A stretch of DNA of 64,000 nucleotides from Rossellomorea marisflavi (GTDB lineage: Bacteria; Bacillota; Bacilli; Bacillales; Bacillaceae_B): positions 1,616,001-1,680,000 of the forward strand of contig NZ_CP047095.1 of the NCBI RefSeq assembly GCF_009806575.1. Direction: 5' to 3'. A program made the position numbers and the translations under genes. Positions 18,642-28,014 of the stretch are shown here, piece after piece. The notes under the pieces were generated by a model. The model did no database searches. It saw only the letters and a list, made by a program, of their open reading frames with translations, and was not told where the DNA came from. Positions within the stretch are counted from its first letter, which is position 1, and every line of letters starts with the position of its first letter.

Positions 18642-19095
18642 GTTGCACCTTCACTTCCGAAATAGTTTCAAGCCTTCCCTCCGGTAGAAAGGGGAGGCAT
18701 GCTGTCTTCTTATAGAAGTATACCCGAAGCGTTCAGGGTTTGAAAAGGAAGCAAGAGCACGAATTCACAGTTTTTTATATCTATCCGCCTTCCTAGATAA
18801 TTATAATGAGGAATGGAGAACGCTTTCTTCCGATAAAGAAGGAAAAACAGGAGGAAAATCGCTGGTTTAATTGGTTGATTGTAACATTTGTAATGGGACA
18901 AACAACCCTTATCTTTTGTATAGAACCCTTATATAGCAAGGTTTTAACACCTTATTACCTAGTAAACTGATTATTTAGCAAAAAAACTGTTAAATTCGTA
19001 TTGCAAAAATATCTCTATCATGTATAATAAGTAACAAATCTTCTGAAAATTAGAAGATAAATAAATATGAGAAGTATGAGGAGGTCAATTTCAAG
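18642..19095. other. Intergenic region with the oppA promoter
   Basis: About 450 bases, AT-rich in the second half. A short hairpin GCCTtCCCCT-like lies near 18672-18698. A sigma-A promoter is visible at TTGCAA (19001-19006) with a 16-base spacer and TATAAT (19023-19028), about 70 bases before oppA. No credible coding frame. Confidence 0.6.
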
Positions 19096-20760
19096 ATGAA
19101 GAAAAAGTTTTCTTTATTACTGGTTCTTCTTCTAGCTGTGAGTACTTTCTTGGCTGCCTGTGGCGGAGACAAGAAGACTGACGGCAAAAAAGAAGGGGCA
19201 GCTGGGGGATCTGACACGAAAGACGAGCAAGTATTGAATCTTGCCGAAGCTTCCGAAATCCCGTCAATGGATTCAGCTCTTGCAACGGATGCAGTATCAT
19301 TCAACGTTATGAACCAGGTGTATGAAGGTCTTTACCGCCTTGGTGAAAACGATGAGGCTGAGCTGGGTATCGCTGCTGAAGAGCCTGAAGTAAGTGAAGA
19401 CGGTAAAAAGTATACATTCAAGCTACGTGATGCAAAATGGTCTAACGGTGACCCTGTCACTGCACAAGACTTCGTATACGGATGGCAACGTGTTCTAAAT
19501 CCAGACACAGCAGCTGAGTATGCGTACATCATGTCTGATGTTAAAAATGCTTCTAAAGTAAACGAAGGTAAAGCAAAACCTGAAGAGCTTGGAATCAAAG
19601 CACTTGATGAAAAAACTCTTGAAATCGAATTGGAAACAGAAGTTCCTTACTTCAAAGCATTGCTTTCTTTCGCAACATTCTACCCGCAAAACCAAAAGTT
19701 CATTGAAGAACAAGGCGACAAATATGGTCTAGAAGCTGATACTTCTGTATACAATGGACCTTTCACACTTTCTGAGTGGAAGCATGAGCAAAGCTTCAAA
19801 CTTTCTAAAAACAAAGATTACTGGGATGCTGACACTGTTAAACTTGACGAAGTTAACTTCAGCATTGTAAAAGATACAACAACTGCAGTTAACCTTTATG
19901 AAACAAACAAAATCGACAGGGTTGGCCTAAGCGCTGAGTTTGTTGACAAGTACAAAAATGATGAAAACTTCAAAACACGTGGAGAAGCATCTGTATTCTT
20001 CCTTCGTTTGAATCAAGACTCTAAGAACTCTGAGATTCTGAAAAATGAAAATGCACGTAAAGCATTCGACTCAGCATACGACAAGCAAGGTATGGTCGAC
20101 GTTCTATTGAACAACGGATCTGTACCAGCTTACTACCTCGTTCCTAAAGATTTCGTAACAGGTCCTGATGGAAAAGAATACCGTGAAACTGCCGGAGAAG
20201 CATTTGGTGGATTCGACGTTGAAAAAGCAAAAGATTACTGGGCAAAAGCTAAGAAAGAAACTGGCATCGACAATGTTGAGCTTGAGCTACTGAACTATGA
20301 CAGCGAAAGTTCTGCGAAAATCGGTGAGTACTTCAAAGAGCAACTTGAGTCAAACCTTGACGGATTGACTGTTAAGATCAAAGCTCAACCATTCAAGCAA
20401 AAGCTTGATCTAGAATCAAAAGGTGACTATGACTTCTCCTTCGCAGGATGGGGTCCGGATTATCCAGATCCGATGACGTTCCTGGATATGTTCGTAACAG
20501 ATGGTGCACATAACCAAATGGGTTACTCTAACCCTGAATTTGACAAATTGATCGAGCAAGCTAAGACTGAGCTTTCTTCTGATCCAGAAGCTCGCTGGCA
20601 AGCAATGGTTGATGCTGAAAAGATCCTCTTCGATGATCAAGCAATCAGCCCGATCTACCAACGAGGTGTTTCTTACCTTGAGCGTCCATACGTGAAAAAC
20701 GTATTGGATCACTCTTTCGGAGCTGACTATTCTTACAAGTGGGCTTCTATCGAGAACTAA
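19096..20760 (+). CDS. oppA: Oligopeptide-binding lipoprotein OppA
   Basis: A 554-residue extracytoplasmic solute-binding protein (SBP_bac_5 family) of the oligopeptide ABC importer. The lipoprotein signal ends in LAAC with lipid-anchor Cys22; the mature part begins with a Gly/Lys-rich linker. In B. subtilis Opp imports peptides including competence and sporulation signals. AGGAGGTC precedes the ATG. Its codons are strikingly biased (GCT, TCT, CGT, GAA, AAC, GTA), unlike its neighbours, consistent with very high expression. Confidence 0.95.
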   Translation: MKKKFSLLLVLLLAVSTFLAACGGDKKTDGKKEGAAGGSDTKDEQVLNLAEASEIPSMDSALATDAVSFNVMNQVYEGLYRLGENDEAELGIAAEEPEVSEDGKKYTFKLRDAKWSNGDPVTAQDFVYGWQRVLNPDTAAEYAYIMSDVKNASKVNEGKAKPEELGIKALDEKTLEIELETEVPYFKALLSFATFYPQNQKFIEEQGDKYGLEADTSVYNGPFTLSEWKHEQSFKLSKNKDYWDADTVKLDEVNFSIVKDTTTAVNLYETNKIDRVGLSAEFVDKYKNDENFKTRGEASVFFLRLNQDSKNSEILKNENARKAFDSAYDKQGMVDVLLNNGSVPAYYLVPKDFVTGPDGKEYRETAGEAFGGFDVEKAKDYWAKAKKETGIDNVELELLNYDSESSAKIGEYFKEQLESNLDGLTVKIKAQPFKQKLDLESKGDYDFSFAGWGPDYPDPMTFLDMFVTDGAHNQMGYSNPEFDKLIEQAKTELSSDPEARWQAMVDAEKILFDDQAISPIYQRGVSYLERPYVKNVLDHSFGADYSYKWASIEN

Positions 20761-20785
20761 AACGCTCTAAGTTGAACCTTCTGAA

Positions 20786-20820
20786 GGAGAGTGTATGCAT
20801 AGGCATACGCTCTCCTTTTC
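20786..20820 (+). terminator. Attenuating terminator between oppA and oppB
   Basis: GGAGAGTGTATGC and GCATACGCTCTCC make a 13-bp stem with a 4-base loop, followed by four T. It likely lowers expression of the transporter genes relative to the binding protein and protects the oppA messenger. Confidence 0.82.
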
Positions 20821-20824
20821 CAGT

Positions 20825-20886
20825 GATAAGCGACAATTTTCGCAATTTAAAAAATAAATTGAAAATTTGTCGATTATCGCTATAAT
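20825..20886 (+). promoter_or_regulatory. Internal oppB promoter overlaid by a long inverted repeat
   Basis: TTGAAA (20859-20864), 16-base spacer, TATAAT (20881-20886) form a promoter for oppB. A near-perfect inverted repeat, with left arm GATAAGCGACAATTTTCGC and right arm ending TTGTCGATTATC, spans about 20825-20880 and covers the -35. It could be an operator or an RNA hairpin. Confidence 0.65.
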
Positions 20887-20922
20887 GGAGAAGTAGTATA
20901 AACATAGAAAAGGGGGCTAAGC

Positions 20923-21852
20923 ATGGTCAAATATACTATCAAGCGTATTGTTTATATGATCATCACTTTGCTTATTATTGCAACCGCCACATTCTTCTTG
21001 ATGAAGCTCCTTCCAGGAACTCCACTCACAAATCAAGAGAGACTGTCTCCGCAACAACAACAAATCATCCTAGATAAATACGGACTCAATGATCCACTGC
21101 CGGTTCAGTATGTCACCTATATGACGAACCTGGTACAAGGGGACTTGGGTTTGTCATTCCAATATGACAATCGTCCGGTTTCTCAAATGATCGCTGACCG
21201 TATAGGACCTTCCGCACTACTTGGTTTCCAAGCAATGGTATTAGGTACGATCGTCGGTTTGATTATAGGGATCATTGCGGCTATCAGACAGAACACCTGG
21301 GTTGACTATGGCTCTACATTCCTGGCCGTTCTGGGTATTTCAATTCCTTCTTTCGTATTTGCAGCGCTTCTGCAATACTATGTGGGAGTTAAATGGGAAC
21401 TGCTTCCGGTAGCGTTATGGGGAGAGTATAAAAACACCATCCTTCCGACCCTCGCTTTGACAGTAGGGGTAGTCGCAACGATCGCCCGTTATATGAGAAC
21501 TGAAATGATCGAAATCCTTAACACAGATTATATTTTGTTGGCTAAAGCAAAAGGGACAACAAACACAAATGTCATCGTGAAACACGGCGTCCGGAATGCC
21601 ATGATTCCAATCATTACGATCCTTGGGCCGATGACTGTCGGTATCATGACAGGAACAATGGTTATTGAACAGATTTTTGCTGTGCCCGGATTAGGGGAGC
21701 AATTCGTCCGTTCAATCAATACAAATGATTATACGGTCATCATGGGTGTAACATTATTCTATAGTGTTCTTCTTGTTGCCGTCATTTTCTTGGTGGATAT
21801 CCTTTATGGAATTATTGATCCGCGTATTCGTCTAGTTGGAGGGAAGAAATAA
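20923..21852 (+). CDS. oppB: Oligopeptide ABC transporter permease OppB
   Basis: A 309-residue inner permease with about six membrane helices and the EAA loop (LAKAKGTTNTNVIVKHGVRNAMIPIIT) that contacts the ATPases OppD/OppF. The GTPLTNQERLS segment after helix 1 is typical of OppB. ATG follows AAAAGGGGGC. Its stop shares a base with the oppC start. Confidence 0.96.
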   Translation: MVKYTIKRIVYMIITLLIIATATFFLMKLLPGTPLTNQERLSPQQQQIILDKYGLNDPLPVQYVTYMTNLVQGDLGLSFQYDNRPVSQMIADRIGPSALLGFQAMVLGTIVGLIIGIIAAIRQNTWVDYGSTFLAVLGISIPSFVFAALLQYYVGVKWELLPVALWGEYKNTILPTLALTVGVVATIARYMRTEMIEILNTDYILLAKAKGTTNTNVIVKHGVRNAMIPIITILGPMTVGIMTGTMVIEQIFAVPGLGEQFVRSINTNDYTVIMGVTLFYSVLLVAVIFLVDILYGIIDPRIRLVGGKK

Positions 21853-22877
21853 TGGAACCAAACAAAAAAAATCAAGAGCAGCTATCAAAAGACCTCTTCC
21901 AACGACAAAAAGCAACAAGTGCACAAGCTGAAAAAATTGAACGACCAAGTTTGAACTTCTATCAGGATGCATGGATCCGCCTGCGCAAGAGCAAAGGGAC
22001 CATCATCGGCTTGATCATTACACTTATTATCGTGTTCTTTGCGTTTGTTGGACCTATGATGAATGATCATAAGTTCTCTGATCAGAATATCCGTCATGCC
22101 AAACTTCCTCCGAAAATCGAAGCACTGTCTGGAATCAGCTGGCTTCCGTTTGACGGAAAGGACCATGAAGGATTTGATGTCTATGAAGCGCGTCAAGTCA
22201 AAGAGAACTATTGGTTCGGAACAGACGATTTGGGCCGTGACCTATGGACGCGTGTGTGGAAAGGGACTCAAGTTTCCCTTTACATCGGGATCCTTGCGGC
22301 CGTCATCGACTTCTTGATCGGAATTTCCTACGGTGGAATCTCGGGATACTATGGTGGAAGAGTCGATGATATCATGCAGCGGATCATCGAAGTCCTTGTG
22401 GGTATACCAAACTTGATTGTTATTATTCTCTTTATCCTGGTGTTTGAACCGGGGATATTCTCGATCACCATGGCGATGGTACTGACAGGATGGACGAGTA
22501 TGGCCCGGATTGTCCGTGGACAGATCCTGCAGCTTAAAAACCAGGAATTCGTATTGGCATCCCGTACATTGGGAGCACCGAATAATCGTTTGATTTTCAA
22601 ACATCTATTACCGAACGTGATGGGGCCGGTAATCATCACCACGATGTTCACGGTTCCAGGTGCCATCTATACCGAAGCGTTCCTGAGCTTTATCGGACTC
22701 GGTATAGCACCGCCTAAGGCATCACTCGGATCATTGGTTAATGACGGGTACAGATCCATTCAATCCTACCCGCATATGATGCTGATTCCATCAGCGGTCA
22801 TCTCATTGATCATCCTGAGCTTCAACCTCATGGCCGATGGGCTAAGGGATGCTCTTGATCCAAAACTGCGTAAGTAA
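21852..22877 (+). CDS. oppC: Oligopeptide ABC transporter permease OppC
   Basis: A 341-residue second permease, with the OppC-specific long cytoplasmic N-terminus before helix 1 (about 44-65), the GTDDLGRDLWTRVWKGTQ motif and an EAA loop (ASRTLGAPNNRLIFKHLLPNVMGPV). Starts within the oppB stop (TAATG), so translation is coupled. Confidence 0.96.
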   Translation: MEPNKKNQEQLSKDLFQRQKATSAQAEKIERPSLNFYQDAWIRLRKSKGTIIGLIITLIIVFFAFVGPMMNDHKFSDQNIRHAKLPPKIEALSGISWLPFDGKDHEGFDVYEARQVKENYWFGTDDLGRDLWTRVWKGTQVSLYIGILAAVIDFLIGISYGGISGYYGGRVDDIMQRIIEVLVGIPNLIVIILFILVFEPGIFSITMAMVLTGWTSMARIVRGQILQLKNQEFVLASRTLGAPNNRLIFKHLLPNVMGPVIITTMFTVPGAIYTEAFLSFIGLGIAPPKASLGSLVNDGYRSIQSYPHMMLIPSAVISLIILSFNLMADGLRDALDPKLRK

Positions 22878-22897
22878 GAAAAAGGGGGATATATAAT

Positions 22898-23968
22898 ATG
22901 GAAAAAGTGTTGGAAGTCAAAAATCTGCACGTCTCCTTTAATACTCATGCTGGAGAAGTGAAAGCCGTTCGCGGTGTGGATTTACACTTAGATAAAGGTG
23001 AAACATTGGCGATCGTTGGGGAATCAGGGTCAGGTAAGTCTGTTACGACGAAAGCCCTGATGCGTCTGATCCCGAACCCGCCTGGATTCATCAAGCACGG
23101 AGAAATGATGTTCGAAGGAAAAGACCTTGCTAAAATACCTGAGAAGGAAATGCAAAAGATCCGCGGGAAGGATATTTCGATGATCTTCCAGGATCCAATG
23201 ACTTCCCTGAATCCGACTATGACAATCGGAAAGCAAATCATGGAGCCGCTATTGAAACACCAGAATATGAGCAAACCGGATGCTAAGAAACGAGCCATCG
23301 AACTTCTCAAGCTCGTCGGACTGCCGAGTCCGGACACCCGTTTCAAACAGTATCCCCATCAGTTCTCCGGCGGTCAGCGTCAGCGTGTTGTCATCGCGAT
23401 TGCCCTTGCTTGTAATCCGAAAATCCTGATTGCCGACGAACCGACGACGGCCCTTGATGTAACGATTCAGGCACAGATCCTTGAACTGATGAAAGATCTG
23501 CAAAATAAAATCGATACGTCCATCATCTTCATCACCCATGACCTTGGTGTGGTGGCAAATGTAGCAGATCGCGTAGCCGTTATGTATGGCGGACAAATCG
23601 TCGAAACTGGAACCGTAGATGAAATCTTCTACGATCCGCGTCATCCGTATACATGGGGACTGATCAGCTCCATGCCGACGACCGACACAGACGGTGAACA
23701 GCACCTCAGTGCGATTCCCGGGACGCCTCCGGATCTGTTGAATCCACCTAAGGGGGATGCATTTGCACTAAGGAGCGATTACGCCATGAAGATCGATTTT
23801 GAACAGGAACCACCGTACTATCAGGTTTCTGATACACATTATGTGAAATCATGGTTGTTGCATCCGAATGCTCCGAAAGTTGAGCCTCCAGAGGCAGTGA
23901 AAGTAAGGTATCGCAGAATGCCTTCCAACTTTGCAGAGCCTGTACTTGTTGAGGGGGTACGTGTATAA
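22898..23968 (+). CDS. oppD: Oligopeptide ABC transporter ATPase OppD
   Basis: A 356-residue ABC ATPase: Walker A GESGSGKS, signature FSGGQRQRVVIA, Walker B ILIADEPTTALD, and the oligopeptide/dipeptide C-terminal extension. That extension often binds a Fe-S cluster, but the cysteine set is absent here. It pairs with OppF. The stop overlaps the oppF start. Confidence 0.96.
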   Translation: MEKVLEVKNLHVSFNTHAGEVKAVRGVDLHLDKGETLAIVGESGSGKSVTTKALMRLIPNPPGFIKHGEMMFEGKDLAKIPEKEMQKIRGKDISMIFQDPMTSLNPTMTIGKQIMEPLLKHQNMSKPDAKKRAIELLKLVGLPSPDTRFKQYPHQFSGGQRQRVVIAIALACNPKILIADEPTTALDVTIQAQILELMKDLQNKIDTSIIFITHDLGVVANVADRVAVMYGGQIVETGTVDEIFYDPRHPYTWGLISSMPTTDTDGEQHLSAIPGTPPDLLNPPKGDAFALRSDYAMKIDFEQEPPYYQVSDTHYVKSWLLHPNAPKVEPPEAVKVRYRRMPSNFAEPVLVEGVRV

Positions 23969-24903
23969 TGGCTGAAAAATTATTGGAAATCAAAAACCTG
24001 AAACAATATTTCAATCCTGGCAAATCAAATATGGTCAAAGCCGTCGATGATATCAGCTTTGATATTTATAAAGGGGAAACGCTCGGCCTTGTTGGGGAAT
24101 CAGGCTGCGGGAAATCGACTACCGGACGGACCATCATCCGCCTTTATGATGCAACAGACGGTCAAGTGCTCTTTAACGGTGATGATGTACACGGGAAAAA
24201 ATCCCGTTCGCAGTTGAAGAACTTCAACCGCAAAATGCAGATGATCTTCCAGGATCCATACGCAAGTTTGAATCCGCGTATGAAAGTCGCGGACATCATT
24301 GCAGAAGGAATCGATATCCACGGGCTTGCTTCAAATAAACAAGATCGCATGAAGAGGGTGCATGACCTTCTTGAAACAGTCGGACTTAACAAAGAGCATG
24401 CCGGCCGCTATCCTCATGAATTCTCAGGGGGTCAGCGTCAGCGTATCGGGATCGCCCGTGCCTTGGCTGTAGAACCTGATTTCATCATTGCCGATGAGCC
24501 GATCTCTGCACTGGATGTATCCATCCAGGCACAGGTCGTGAACCTTATGCAGGAGCTTCAAAAAGAAAAGGGACTTACGTACCTGTTCATCGCCCATGAT
24601 CTTTCTATGGTTAAATACATCAGTGACAGGATCGGGGTCATGTACTACGGTAAACTCGTAGAATTGGCACCAAGTGATGCCCTTTACAACAACCCGTTGC
24701 ACCCGTACACTCAGTCACTCCTGTCAGCTATTCCACTACCGGATCCTGATTATGAGCGCAACCGCAGAAGGAAAGAATATAATACAGCTGTCCATAACTA
24801 TACAGCTGATGACAAACTTGAAATGCGCGAAGTCGCACCGGGACATTTCGTCTACTGTTCCGAAAAAGAATTCGTTCAGTATCAAGCTCAATACAAGCAT
24901 TAA
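23968..24903 (+). CDS. oppF: Oligopeptide ABC transporter ATPase OppF
   Basis: A 311-residue ABC ATPase with Walker A GESGCGKS, signature FSGGQRQRIGIA, Walker B FIIADEPISALD. Last gene of the opp operon, ending at a terminator five bases later. Shares its first base with the oppD stop. Confidence 0.96.
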   Translation: MAEKLLEIKNLKQYFNPGKSNMVKAVDDISFDIYKGETLGLVGESGCGKSTTGRTIIRLYDATDGQVLFNGDDVHGKKSRSQLKNFNRKMQMIFQDPYASLNPRMKVADIIAEGIDIHGLASNKQDRMKRVHDLLETVGLNKEHAGRYPHEFSGGQRQRIGIARALAVEPDFIIADEPISALDVSIQAQVVNLMQELQKEKGLTYLFIAHDLSMVKYISDRIGVMYYGKLVELAPSDALYNNPLHPYTQSLLSAIPLPDPDYERNRRRKEYNTAVHNYTADDKLEMREVAPGHFVYCSEKEFVQYQAQYKH

Positions 24904-24907
24904 AAAG

Positions 24908-24936
24908 AAGACTCCCAGAAATGGGGGTCTTTTTTG
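24908..24936 (+). terminator. Terminator of the opp operon
   Basis: AGACTCCC and GGGGGTCT pair around AGAAAT, followed by seven T. Confidence 0.85.
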
Positions 24937-25198
24937 CCCGAATGACCATTCTCTCAATGAATTGAATGAGATCTATCATGATTTTTCACTGTCAGCATCA
25001 TACGGATTTTCATCCTCATGGTTTCTAACCATCCTATGTATATGAAAATCATAGAAACAGAATTCAGGTAGCAATTCCACACCTTTTCGGAAATTTCGAC
25101 ATTATCTGTCCATTTTCCCTTTTCTTTCAAGTTCATTCATTGTTAGAATAGATAGAGGAGATACATATTTTACTAGACGAATAGAGGAGAGATTCGCT

Positions 25199-26398
25199 TT
25201 GAAGTGGAAAAAATGGGCTACCGCTGCAGCAGGGATCGCGGTATTGTGTGCGCTTCCTTTTCAGGTGGCAGATGCAGAAGGAACTGGAAAAGAAGCTGGA
25301 ACGCATCAAGTAAGGGCGATGGCCATGAAGGAAAAGGATGGGAGCGTGTCTCCCCGCTTTAAGTACGATTCCGGCTTGAACTTTGAATATCCGGATGCCG
25401 TCCGCGGTATTTATGTTACGGGGCATTCAGCGGGTGGTTCGAAATTCGGACAGCTGACGAAGCTGATCGAAGAGACAGACCTTAATGCAATGGTCGTGGA
25501 TATCAAAGATGATAACGGGAATCTGACGTATGTACCGGATAAGCCCTCACCCTATCACGATATTGGCCAACCTTTCATTAAAGACCCCAAACAGGTGTTG
25601 AAGACGATGGAAGAGAAGGAGATTTATCCGATCGCAAGGGTAGTGGTCTTCAAGGATACGGTCCTGGCCAACAAAAAACCTGAACTTTCATTCGTAGACG
25701 GGAATGATGTATGGAAAAACGGTCGCGGGGAATCATTCGTCAATCCCTTCATGAAGGAAGTATGGGATTACAATGTAGGTATTGCCATCGAAGCGGCGAA
25801 GATGGGATTCAAGGAAATCCAGTTTGATTATGTCCGATTCCCTGAAGGATTTGAAAATCGGGACGATGAGTTGAAGTATGACGGCGGTACATACACAAGT
25901 GAAGACTCCGATAACGTTCAAAAGCGCGTGCATGCCGTTACGGACTTTGTCGAATACGCCCACAAACAGCTTGAGCCGTATGATGTTGAAGTATCGGTCG
26001 ATATTTTCGGCTACAGTGCCACATTGCCTGAAGCTCCGGGAATCGGTCAGAATTTCTCCAAGATTTCAGAAAATGTCGATGTGATTTCATCCATGATCTA
26101 CCCGAGTCACTGGACGTCTTATTTTGGCATCGACAAGCCTGATCTCGAGCCGTACAAACTTGTTGCTGAATATTCCAAGCTTGAAAATAAAAAACTCGGT
26201 GAGCTGAAGAATCCCCCTACTTCACGTCCGTGGCTGCAGGACTTTACGGCTTCATGGCTCGGTTCGGGGAATTATAAAGCGTATGGAAAAGCAGAAGTGG
26301 AGGCACAGATCAAAGCACTCAATGATAATGGAATCAACGAGTTCCTGCTATGGGATGCAGGCAACTCCTACACACGGGGTGTGGACTACACGCCTTGA
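25199..26398 (+). CDS. Exported glycoside-hydrolase-like protein (DUF4015)
   Basis: A 399-residue protein with a Sec signal peptide (KKWATAAAGIAVLCALPFQVADA), then a TIM-barrel-like domain of the putative glycoside hydrolase family PF13200/DUF4015. Diagnostic segments are VRGIYVTGHSAG, MVVDIKDDNGNLTY, QFDYVRFPEG, VSVDIFGYSA, SSMIYPSHW and FLLWDAGNSYT. The barrel acids in FDYVRFPE and SVDIFG are candidate catalytic residues. TTG start behind GAGGAGA. The substrate is unknown; a cell-wall or exopolysaccharide is plausible. Confidence 0.82.
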   Translation: MKWKKWATAAAGIAVLCALPFQVADAEGTGKEAGTHQVRAMAMKEKDGSVSPRFKYDSGLNFEYPDAVRGIYVTGHSAGGSKFGQLTKLIEETDLNAMVVDIKDDNGNLTYVPDKPSPYHDIGQPFIKDPKQVLKTMEEKEIYPIARVVVFKDTVLANKKPELSFVDGNDVWKNGRGESFVNPFMKEVWDYNVGIAIEAAKMGFKEIQFDYVRFPEGFENRDDELKYDGGTYTSEDSDNVQKRVHAVTDFVEYAHKQLEPYDVEVSVDIFGYSATLPEAPGIGQNFSKISENVDVISSMIYPSHWTSYFGIDKPDLEPYKLVAEYSKLENKKLGELKNPPTSRPWLQDFTASWLGSGNYKAYGKAEVEAQIKALNDNGINEFLLWDAGNSYTRGVDYTP

Positions 26399-26654
26399 TC
26401 AATGAACGGTGCGGTCTTCCGGTTTAATGGATGGGCCGTACCGTTTTCTTCTATAGAAATGAACGCCGCGATCACCACTTTCCGCGGGAAGGACATTTGA
26501 CAAAGCCCCACATACTGCTATCATGATAAGTAGAGTGTCTGCGAAATCCCCCTTTTTCACCTTACAGCGTGAAAACCCCTCTCTCAAATCTGACATATAT
26601 TTTACCATTTAGAGAAATCTAGTACTGCAAAACATTTTCAGAAGGAGTAGGTCC

Positions 26655-27227
26655 ATGCATTGGTATGAGAAGCTAAATCAATATTTTCCTGTAGAAGAAA
26701 TGAAATCTCGCGAGCATATGGAAACGCTTTTAAAAGAAAGAAGCGATATCTATCACAAAGATGAAGGAGAGTATCATGTCCTTATGTATGCGGAACTCGA
26801 TGAGTTCATCTTCATCGATTATCTGTTCGTCTCCAAGGATGCCAGGGGTCAAGGTCTTGGCAGCAAACTGCTCGAAAAGCTGAAAGAGAGGAACAAACCG
26901 ATCCTCTTGGAGGTAGAGCCTGTGGATTATGACGATACCGATACCGAAAAGCGCCTTAAGTTTTATAAACGGGAAGGGTTCAAACATGCCGTGACCATCG
27001 GGTATGCAAGAAGGTCCCTCGCAACAAATGAAGTAAATCCCATGGAGATCCTATACTGGGCACCACAGGATGAGCCTGAAGAACTGATTTATGAATCCAT
27101 GAAAAAAACATACGAACTGATCCATACTTATAAGGATGAAACATTTTACGGTGAATCCTATGAGTCGGTCGACGATGTGCTGACGCTAGATGAGGATCGT
27201 GACGGAGATGTATTGAAAAAACTGTGA
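26655..27227 (+). CDS. yjbC: GNAT-family acetyltransferase YjbC
   Basis: A 190-residue protein with a GNAT fold: the acetyl-CoA loop lies in VSKDARGQGLGSKLLEKL (about 57-74). Position directly before spx and the acidic C-terminus match B. subtilis YjbC, which shares a stress-induced transcript with spx. Here a perfect hairpin separates the two genes. The acceptor is unknown. Confidence 0.85.
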   Translation: MHWYEKLNQYFPVEEMKSREHMETLLKERSDIYHKDEGEYHVLMYAELDEFIFIDYLFVSKDARGQGLGSKLLEKLKERNKPILLEVEPVDYDDTDTEKRLKFYKREGFKHAVTIGYARRSLATNEVNPMEILYWAPQDEPEELIYESMKKTYELIHTYKDETFYGESYESVDDVLTLDEDRDGDVLKKL

Positions 27228-27234
27228 TACCCGG

Positions 27235-27265
27235 ACCTTATTGCGATTCGCAATAAGGTTTTCTA
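27235..27265 (+). terminator. Terminator after yjbC
   Basis: ACCTTATTGCG and CGCAATAAGGT form a perfect stem with a tiny loop, then TTTTC. Read-through to spx remains possible. Confidence 0.75.
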
Positions 27266-27361
27266 AATGAAAATGAACTCATATGTTTAACAGTGAGTAG
27301 AAGGGGTATATCTTCAGTAGATGGATATGATCATACTGTGTTAAACAAATGTATAAGAAAA

Positions 27362-27468
27362 TTGACAAATTGGTTAAAAGTATATTCAACAAAACATTAT
27401 TCATGTATAATACGTTATAGAGATTGCTTATTTAAACTAATTTTAATTAAACCGTATATGTTTAAATA
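27362..27468 (+). promoter_or_regulatory. spx promoter region with a 9-bp inverted repeat
   Basis: TTGACA at 27363-27368 and TATAAT at 27406-27411 are promoter elements, though not in one correctly spaced pair, suggesting more than one start. Downstream, TATTTAAAC (27429-27437) and GTTTAAATA (27460-27468) are perfect inverted arms 22 bases apart. In B. subtilis spx has several promoters repressed by PerR and YodB; I do not see their exact operators. Confidence 0.45.
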
Positions 27469-27518
27469 ATACTCTACTTTATCTTTTCAAAAAAATCTTG
27501 AGGGAGTGTGAATGATTC

Positions 27519-27914
27519 GTGGTAACATTATTCACTTCACCTAGTTGTACATCTTGTCGTAAGGCAAAAGCTTGGTTAGAAGAACATGAGATTCCATATA
27601 CAGAGCGCAACGTTTTCTCTGAACCATTGAGCATCGATGAAATCAAAGAAATCCTTCGCATGACTGAGGATGGTACGGATGAAATCATCTCGACTCGTTC
27701 TAAGACATTCCAAAAGCTGAACGTCGACCTGGAGACCCTTCCTCTACAAGAGTTGTTCGAACTGATCCAACAGAATCCGGGTCTCTTGAGACGCCCGATC
27801 ATCCTGGACGAAAAGCGCCTGCAAGTGGGCTACAATGAAGATGAAATCAGACGTTTTCTTCCTAGGAAAGTTCGTACATTCCAACTCATGGAAGCTCAGC
27901 GTATGGTTAACTAA
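27519..27914 (+). CDS. spx: Transcription regulator Spx
   Basis: A 131-residue ArsC-like regulator that binds the RNA polymerase alpha C-terminal domain under disulfide stress and is degraded by ClpXP with SpxH. The redox switch Cys10-x-x-Cys13 is present, as is the [16 protein letters not shown] core and a C-terminus ending in EAQRMVN that fits ClpXP control. Start GTG at 27519. Its adaptor spxH lies 7 kb away. Confidence 0.97.
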   Translation: MVTLFTSPSCTSCRKAKAWLEEHEIPYTERNVFSEPLSIDEIKEILRMTEDGTDEIISTRSKTFQKLNVDLETLPLQELFELIQQNPGLLRRPIILDEKRLQVGYNEDEIRRFLPRKVRTFQLMEAQRMVN

Positions 27915-27925
27915 CTCATATCCGC

Positions 27926-27952
27926 CCCGGTCAAATGGCCGGGTACCTTTTC
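27926..27952 (+). terminator. Terminator after spx
   Basis: CCCGG and CCGGG form a short stem around TCAAATGG, followed by TACCTTTT. It is immediately followed by a second, much larger hairpin. Confidence 0.6.
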
Positions 27953-27953
27953 T

Positions 27954-28014
27954 AAAAAAAGGGGGCCAGCTAACGAAGGTACGTTGCGTATCCTTTTCAG
28001 CTGGTCCCCTTTCA
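27954..28014 (-). terminator. Strong hairpin with a reverse-strand T run
   Basis: AAAGGGGGCCAGCT (up to 27971) pairs with AGCTGGTCCCCTTT (27999-28013). On the reverse strand the stem is followed by seven T, an ideal intrinsic terminator; on the forward strand only TTT follows. No gene is annotated on the reverse strand here. Confidence 0.65.

Noticed and set aside
24951..24972. Palindrome TCTCAATGAATTGAATGAGA after the opp terminator
   Set aside because: Imperfect, not near a promoter I can define; kept out of the annotation.
26478..26495. CTTTCCGCGGG word also found in the palindromic repeat at 7154-7252
   Set aside because: Only the core word is shared; no inverted arms or further similarity, so not called a repeat copy.
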